Assembly (NCBI GenBank): GCA_030064795.1
Contig: JASJEI010000342.1
Coordinates: forward strand, 1 to 29,709
Reading direction: 5' to 3'
DNA length: 29,709 nt
Source of the DNA: Pleurocapsa sp. MO_226.B13
Lineage (GTDB): Bacteria > Cyanobacteriota > Cyanobacteriia > Cyanobacteriales > Xenococcaceae
The position numbers were made by a program, and so were the translations under genes. This document shows, piece after piece, positions 23,369 through 29,709 of this stretch (position 1 is the first letter of the stretch; each line of letters opens with the position of its first letter). The notes under the pieces were generated by a model. That model had not been told where the DNA came from. It searched no databases and worked only from the letters and a program-made list of their open reading frames with translations.

Positions 23369-23468
23369 GTAGGGGCGATTCGCGAATCGCCCTTACAGGG
23401 GTTCGGAATTCACAGAGACAAGGCATGCCTTGTCCGTACGGGGTTGGGAGAGACAAGGCATGCCTGTC
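23369..23468. repeat. Cluster of palindromic interspersed repeats
   Basis: GGGCGATTCG with CGAATCGCCC (23373-23392) is a perfect 20-bp palindrome, extendable to 23369-23396 with one mismatch. GACAAGGCA with TGCCTTGTC (23417-23434) is a perfect 18-bp palindrome and recurs 35 bp later (23452-23468) with one base lost. The two copies share the flank GTACGGGGTT, so a 35-bp unit is tandemly duplicated. All lie in the 314-bp gap between the divergent regulators; no gene is seen there. Confidence 0.8.
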
Positions 23469-23613
23469 TGTACGGGGTTATTCCCCATCTCCCTATCTAT
23501 CTTCCTAAATTCCTCACATAATCCTCAACTCTTGTTTATAGTCTTAGAAAATATAGTTAGATTGATTTATTTATCTAAAAATAATTTTTACTAATTTTTA
23601 CAAAGGTAAAACC

Positions 23614-24360
23614 ATGATGTTGTCTATTCAGCATCTTCCTAGCACTGGAAACAGAGACACACCCAATCATGCCAATCAGCTTTTAAGTTTACTGCCCGAA
23701 TCCGAACTACAAAATCTGCTGCAAAACTCAAATCGCATCATTCTTCCAGCAAAAACTACTCTTTACCAGCCTAATATGGCAATTAAGACGGTCTACTTTC
23801 CCATTTTGGGGATAATTTCTTTATTAGAAATAGATCGAGAAGGTTTAGTTGCCCAGACTGTAGCAGTTAGTCACGAAGGAATGGTAGGTATTCCTACTTT
23901 CTTAGGAGGTCATTTTCATTCTAGCGTTGCTATCGTCCAAACTAAGTGTATTGCCATTAGCCTTTCTGCTGAGATACTCAAACAAGAATTTGCCCGTAGT
24001 AGAGAGTTACAACGAATATTGCTGCTGTATACTCAGTATTTATTCAGTCAGGTAGCGCGAAATGTTTTCTGTAGCTGCCACCACACTTTAGAACAGCGAC
24101 TGGCTCGTTGGTTACTATTCTATAGCGATCGCGGAGGCAACAGAGAAGTATTACTGACTCAAGAAACCCTGGCAGATTTATTGGGAGTGAGGCGATCGAG
24201 TTTGTCTGTAACCGCCAACAATTTGCGTCAAAGAAATCTCATTGATTATAGTCGTGGCAGAATTATTATCCGCGATCCCATAGCTTTGAGAGCAACTGCT
24301 TGTGAGTGCGATCGTTCGATCTCAGCAGAATACTCTAGGCTGTTTGGGGTGCGCTCTTAA
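23614..24360 (+). CDS. Crp/Fnr-family transcriptional regulator
   Basis: The 248-aa protein has a cyclic-nucleotide-like beta-roll (about 35-150: IILPAKTTLYQPN, VYFPILGIISLLE, EGMVGIPTFLGG), a long dimer helix (ARSRELQRILLLYTQYLFSQ) and a C-terminal Crp HTH (about 175-230: LTQETLADLLGVRRSSLSVT). The Arg-Glu pair that binds cAMP in Crp is not evident, so the ligand is uncertain. CSCHH and the tail TACECD are Cys-rich. This matches a Crp-like subgroup frequent in cyanobacteria and proteobacteria. ATG 23614 has AAAGG 10 nt upstream; a second ATG follows at once. It is divergent from the large response regulator. Confidence 0.9.
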   Translation: MMLSIQHLPSTGNRDTPNHANQLLSLLPESELQNLLQNSNRIILPAKTTLYQPNMAIKTVYFPILGIISLLEIDREGLVAQTVAVSHEGMVGIPTFLGGHFHSSVAIVQTKCIAISLSAEILKQEFARSRELQRILLLYTQYLFSQVARNVFCSCHHTLEQRLARWLLFYSDRGGNREVLLTQETLADLLGVRRSSLSVTANNLRQRNLIDYSRGRIIIRDPIALRATACECDRSISAEYSRLFGVRS

Positions 24361-24588
24361 CTAATATTAACTTATGTGGGAAATCCGACAGACATAACCG
24401 CTAAGTTTGTGCAAATATCATAAAAAGTAACAATTGTCTCGTTAGCCTTAAGAAAAATCAAAATGAGACAGAAGATTTTCCAACATTTTTCTAACATTTT
24501 TTAAAAAATTTTCAATTCAGTTTTGTGTGTAGTCGTCTTTGTCGGCTAATTTTTTAGACATCTATAAAAAACGTGGAGTAATAGCAAC

Positions 24589-24846
24589 GTGAGTTACTTT
24601 TGGCAATCAGAAAAATTCGTCGAACCGATTAACGAACTTGAATCTGAGTTATCGTGGTGGATCGAGCTGACGACTGTCAGACCATCTTGTACTTATTATT
24701 TTGGCCCATTTAGCTATCAAACAGAAGCGATCGCCGCTCAAACTGGCTACATCAAAGATTTGCAGGAGGAACGAGCTAGTGTGATTAGCATCGAAATCAA
24801 TCAAGAACAACCGAAAATGCTCACCATATCTGAAGAAATTTGCTAA
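24589..24846 (+). CDS. DUF1816-domain protein
   Basis: The 85-aa product contains the DUF1816 pattern: SWWIELTTVRPSCTYYFGPF, then the helix TEAIAAQTGYIKDLQEERA and the ending PKMLTISEEI. The family is almost restricted to cyanobacteria and is sometimes linked to phycobilisome-associated sequences; no biochemical function is established. It starts at GTG 24589, supported by TGGAG about 11 nt upstream. It lies in a plus-strand run with the Crp regulator before it and a receiver protein 56 nt after it, so they may be cotranscribed. Confidence 0.85.
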   Translation: MSYFWQSEKFVEPINELESELSWWIELTTVRPSCTYYFGPFSYQTEAIAAQTGYIKDLQEERASVISIEINQEQPKMLTISEEIC

Positions 24847-24902
24847 ACCCAACCTACAGCAATCTTAACCAGCTTAAAATTTTCCCTTGATTTGGGATCG
24901 CT

Positions 24903-25319
24903 ATGGCTTCAAGAGACTTTTTGACTGTGAACAAAAAATATATTTTAGTTATAGAAGATGACCTAGGAATTCAAGCCATAACTAAATTTAGTTTGGAGAT
25001 GGATCGCCACTGGAAAGTCATAACTGCTCTTAATGGTAAAGAAGGACTATTTAAAGCGATGAATACGAATCCAGATGTAATTCTTTTGGATTTGATTCTA
25101 CCAGATATCAGTGGCTTCGCGATCCTCCAAAAACTACAGGAAGATCCTGTAAAGGCAAATATTCCCGTAATTTTGTTTACAGCCAAAGCGATCGAATCAG
25201 AAATAATCAAGCTCGACAATAGTAATGTAGTAGGATTGATAACCAAACCATTTGATTGTTTGACTCTTTCAGCCAGAATTTCCGAATTTCTCGCTCAAAA
25301 AGCTCAAGTAGTTGTATAG
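24903..25319 (+). CDS. Single-domain response regulator (CheY-like)
   Basis: The 138-aa protein is one receiver domain without an output domain. It has the acidic pair in LVIEDD, phospho-acceptor Asp in VILLDLILPDISG, the switch Thr in ILFTAK and the conserved Lys in ITKPFD, so it should be phosphorylatable. Such proteins shuttle phosphate in chemotaxis-like or multistep relays. Likely partners in this window are the HPt-bearing regulator and the CheA hybrid, but that is inference. It follows DUF1816 by 56 nt. A short hairpin (CCTAAAA/TTTTAGG, 25365-25385) lies about 45 nt after the stop. Confidence 0.92.
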   Translation: MASRDFLTVNKKYILVIEDDLGIQAITKFSLEMDRHWKVITALNGKEGLFKAMNTNPDVILLDLILPDISGFAILQKLQEDPVKANIPVILFTAKAIESEIIKLDNSNVVGLITKPFDCLTLSARISEFLAQKAQVVV

Positions 25320-25515
25320 TTTAGATCTCGTAAAGACGCAATCGAACCTAGAGTCGAAAAATGTCCTAAAACCAACGATTTTAGGCTATTATTTGCTCAC
25401 AATTTCCTCAACTTATTTATCTATCTTTAAAGATTGAGAACAAATAAGAAGTTTTTAACCATGATGGTTTGACTACTTGGTGTTCTTTTAGGCGAGCAAA
25501 ATAGAAATAATAGTC

Positions 25516-25884
25516 ATGAAAAAAAAACTCGATCGCGTAGATTTTCTATTGATAGTTTTTATTGGTATTAATTTGGTAGCCTTCACTGCCTGCCAAGATA
25601 AAACTGCTCTTTTAGTAAAAGATTCGAGTACGTCGATTGCTGAAGAAAGAATTGGTTTGGATGGTGAATACGATCTTAACGGTCTGGCAAAAAGGGTGGC
25701 AAAAGCATTGGAAGAAGATCCTACTCTACAAACAGTTTCTACTGTCTATGTCGCGCAAAACAATAGTCAAATTATTTTAAAAGGTACGATCTCAGATCCA
25801 ATTTTCTTAGAGAGATTGGTAACCGTGGCTCAAAACGTCCGAGGTGTCAGTGAGGTAGATACTAGTCAAATCGAAATTCGCTAA
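25516..25884 (+). CDS. BON-domain putative lipoprotein
   Basis: The 122-aa protein starts with a basic head and hydrophobic core (FLLIVFIGINLVAFTACQ). AFTAC is a plausible, though imperfect, lipobox, making Cys27 the lipid site. The BON domain runs about 55-120: LAKRVAKALEEDPTLQTVSTV, then IILKGTISDPIFLERLVTV and VRGVSEVDTSQIEI. BON domains are thought to bind phospholipid and keep envelopes stable, as in OsmY. It is likely periplasmic and membrane-tethered. A 196-bp gap separates it from the receiver gene upstream, so it may have its own promoter. No strong ribosome site. Confidence 0.8.
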   Translation: MKKKLDRVDFLLIVFIGINLVAFTACQDKTALLVKDSSTSIAEERIGLDGEYDLNGLAKRVAKALEEDPTLQTVSTVYVAQNNSQIILKGTISDPIFLERLVTVAQNVRGVSEVDTSQIEIR

Positions 25885-26184
25885 TTTACCGTTTTGCCAA
25901 TCTGATTTGAACGTTAGGCAATTAATTGAAATGACTATAGCTGCGATCGCCACCAAGATCGCAACTGAAAACGTAGACTAAAATTATAGCAATACGTACT
26001 TAGATGAGGACACGGGTGCAGAGCAGGAAAATCCCTACTTATTATTTATATAGACGTAGCATGCGATGCGAAGCGAGTCCTTTAGGGCTACGTTTCTACA
26101 CTACGTCTTACTTCAAAGCAATTCAATCGAGTTATCTTAACCAATCTACGTACTGCGATATTCTATCGGTGGCAATTAACCAGA
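25885..26184. other. 300-bp gap between convergent BON gene and clpX
   Basis: No gene seen. AGACGTAG (26052-26059) and CTACGTCT (26101-26108) form an inverted repeat with a second internal CTACGT at 26088-26093; it resembles scattered cyanobacterial hairpin repeats. No clear terminator for either gene. Confidence 0.45.
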
Positions 26185-27495
26185 TTATCCTGCTAGTCTT
26201 GGCTTATAGGTAGGATGCAGCAATAATTCAGAGTTGGAATACTTTTCTGTCACCATTTTCTTAGTGATCAGACAATGGCTGATATCTTTTCGTGAAGGTA
26301 ATTCATACATCAGATCCAGCATTAATTCTTCAATGATTCCCCGTAAGGCTCTAGCACCTGTTTTGCGCCGATAAGCTTCATTTGCGATCGCCTTTAAGGC
26401 TTCTGGTTCAAATTCTAGTCGAACATTGTCCAGACGGAAGAGTTCTTGGTATTGTTTAATTAAGGCATTACGAGGTTGAGTCAGTATAGCTACCAAAGCT
26501 TCTTCATCTAAGGGTTCCAAGGTGGCTACAATTGGTAATCGTCCCATAAGTTCGGGAATCAGGCCAAATTTTACCAGGTCATCTGCTTCCAAATTTTCCA
26601 GGGGATTACTTTTTTGGCTGGGATGTGGTTTCACTTTTTCGTTAGAGACAAACCCAATCGATTTTTTGTTACTACGTTGTCCGATAATTTTTTCTAGACC
26701 GACAAAAGCACCACCACAGATAAATAAAATATTACTGGTATCGATTTGGATAAAGTCTTGATTGGGATGCTTGCGTCCTCCCTGGGGTGGGATGTTGGCT
26801 ACAGTCCCCTCGACTATTTTTAAGAGAGCTTGTTGTACTCCTTCCCCCGATACATCGCGACTAATTGAGGTGTTTTCACTCTTCCGGGTAATCTTGTCAA
26901 TTTCATCTATATAGATAATCCCTTTTTCTGCTTCGGCTACATCCAAATCAGCGTTTTGTAGTAGGCGCAACAGTACATTTTCTACGTCTTCGCCGACATA
27001 ACCCGCTTCTGTGAGGGTAGTTGCATCGGCGATCGCAAATGGCACGTCAAGTAGCTTTGCCAGAGTTTGAGCGACTAGCGTTTTTCCCGAACCAGTAGGG
27101 CCGATTAACATAATGTTGGATTTTTGTAGTTTGACTGTATCTTTACTGGTTGGTTGCTCTGGAGCTTCGAGGACACTGAGGCGTTTGTAGTGGTTGTAAA
27201 CTGCCACAGAAAGAACCTTTTTCGCTTGCTCTTGACCGATAATATATTCGTCTAAATGTTGCTTGAGCTGCATTGGTTTGGGGAGTTGAGACAAGGAGAG
27301 GGAACGCTCTTCCTGAGAATTAGCTTGATTGGCTTCCCCCGAACCAGGAGCGACAGATTCCTGTGCTAATAAGTCATTACACAAAGTAATACATTCATCG
27401 CAAATATTAACTTTTTCCCCTGCAATTAGTTTCCCTACTTGACTTTGAAGGCGACCGCAAAATGAGCATTTGAGTTGAAAGTCTTCGATTTTCAT
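26185..27495 (-). CDS. clpX: ClpX, ATP-dependent unfoldase of the Clp protease
   Basis: The 436-aa AAA+ protein unfolds tagged substrates and feeds them to ClpP. The N-terminal zinc-binding domain has C10, C13, C32 and C35 ([15 protein letters not shown]). The AAA+ domain follows: [16 protein letters not shown], Walker [11 protein letters not shown], pore loop near [16 protein letters not shown], Walker [11 protein letters not shown], sensor and arginine-finger region [15 protein letters not shown], and sensor 2 [14 protein letters not shown]. The IGF loop that docks ClpP reads [16 protein letters not shown]. Length is normal. In many cyanobacteria clpX follows tig and clpP; here neither is beside it, and the CheA hybrid gene lies upstream on the same strand. 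Confidence 0.97.
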   Translation of the reverse strand: MKIEDFQLKCSFCGRLQSQVGKLIAGEKVNICDECITLCNDLLAQESVAPGSGEANQANSQEERSLSLSQLPKPMQLKQHLDEYIIGQEQAKKVLSVAVYNHYKRLSVLEAPEQPTSKDTVKLQKSNIMLIGPTGSGKTLVAQTLAKLLDVPFAIADATTLTEAGYVGEDVENVLLRLLQNADLDVAEAEKGIIYIDEIDKITRKSENTSISRDVSGEGVQQALLKIVEGTVANIPPQGGRKHPNQDFIQIDTSNILFICGGAFVGLEKIIGQRSNKKSIGFVSNEKVKPHPSQKSNPLENLEADDLVKFGLIPELMGRLPIVATLEPLDEEALVAILTQPRNALIKQYQELFRLDNVRLEFEPEALKAIANEAYRRKTGARALRGIIEELMLDLMYELPSRKDISHCLITKKMVTEKYSNSELLLHPTYKPRLAG

Positions 27496-27574
27496 AATTA
27501 AGTTTGTAAAAGAGTTGTTAGTTGTTACTTAGCTGTTAGTCTCGAACTACAGAGCCGATAAAAAAAATTACTGC

Positions 27575-29709
<2,135 letters not shown>

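Overview
The window looks like cyanobacterial chromosome. It is AT-leaning and densely dotted with the HIP1 octamer GCGATCGC. It carries heptameric short tandem repeats (STRR) and palindromic intergenic repeats of the kind common in filamentous and pleurocapsalean cyanobacteria, and it encodes cyanobacterial families (DUF1816, a BON lipoprotein, a MoeB-rhodanese fusion, a PatA/PixL-type CheA hybrid). The exact genus cannot be fixed from sequence alone.

Layout. 1-3.6 kb: tail of a glycosyltransferase, a 47-aa small protein, a DCC/DUF393 thiol protein, gpmI (glycolysis) and secG (translocon). 3.6-10.3 kb: envelope and small-molecule genes, namely a matrixin-like metalloprotease, an O-methyltransferase, a GT-B glycosyltransferase, the lytic transglycosylase MltA, an exported unknown and a class I methyltransferase. 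10.3-14.6 kb: a broken GNAT acetyltransferase beside a MITE-like repeat, an acidic protein with a 90-bp internal repeat, a VOC protein, a Cys-repeat exported protein and MoeB-rhodanese. 15.3-20.3 kb: a DNA phosphorothioation locus, dndC-dndD on the minus strand and dndB divergent on the plus strand, with a 21-bp palindrome and a recognisable dndB promoter between them; no dndE, dndA or dndFGH is present here. 20.5-21.4 kb: a solo HicB-like protein, a four-helix membrane protein and an unlisted 41-aa ORF with its own terminator. 21.5-29.7 kb: a signalling block made of a REC-wHTH-HPt-REC-REC regulator, a Crp-type regulator, DUF1816, a single-domain receiver, a BON lipoprotein, clpX, and a CheA-CheW-REC hybrid kinase that runs off the right edge.

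How it fits together. The most coherent system is dndBCD. DndC (PP-loop, Cys-rich) and DndD (SMC-like ATPase) are core phosphorothioation proteins, and DndB (DGQHR family) is known to repress dnd transcription in other bacteria. The palindrome in the shared promoter region is a natural candidate operator. The signalling block holds several phosphorelay parts (receivers, an HPt domain, a CheA-type kinase) that could interact, but the sequence does not prove partnership. I found no CRISPR array, rRNA, tRNA or intact insertion sequence.
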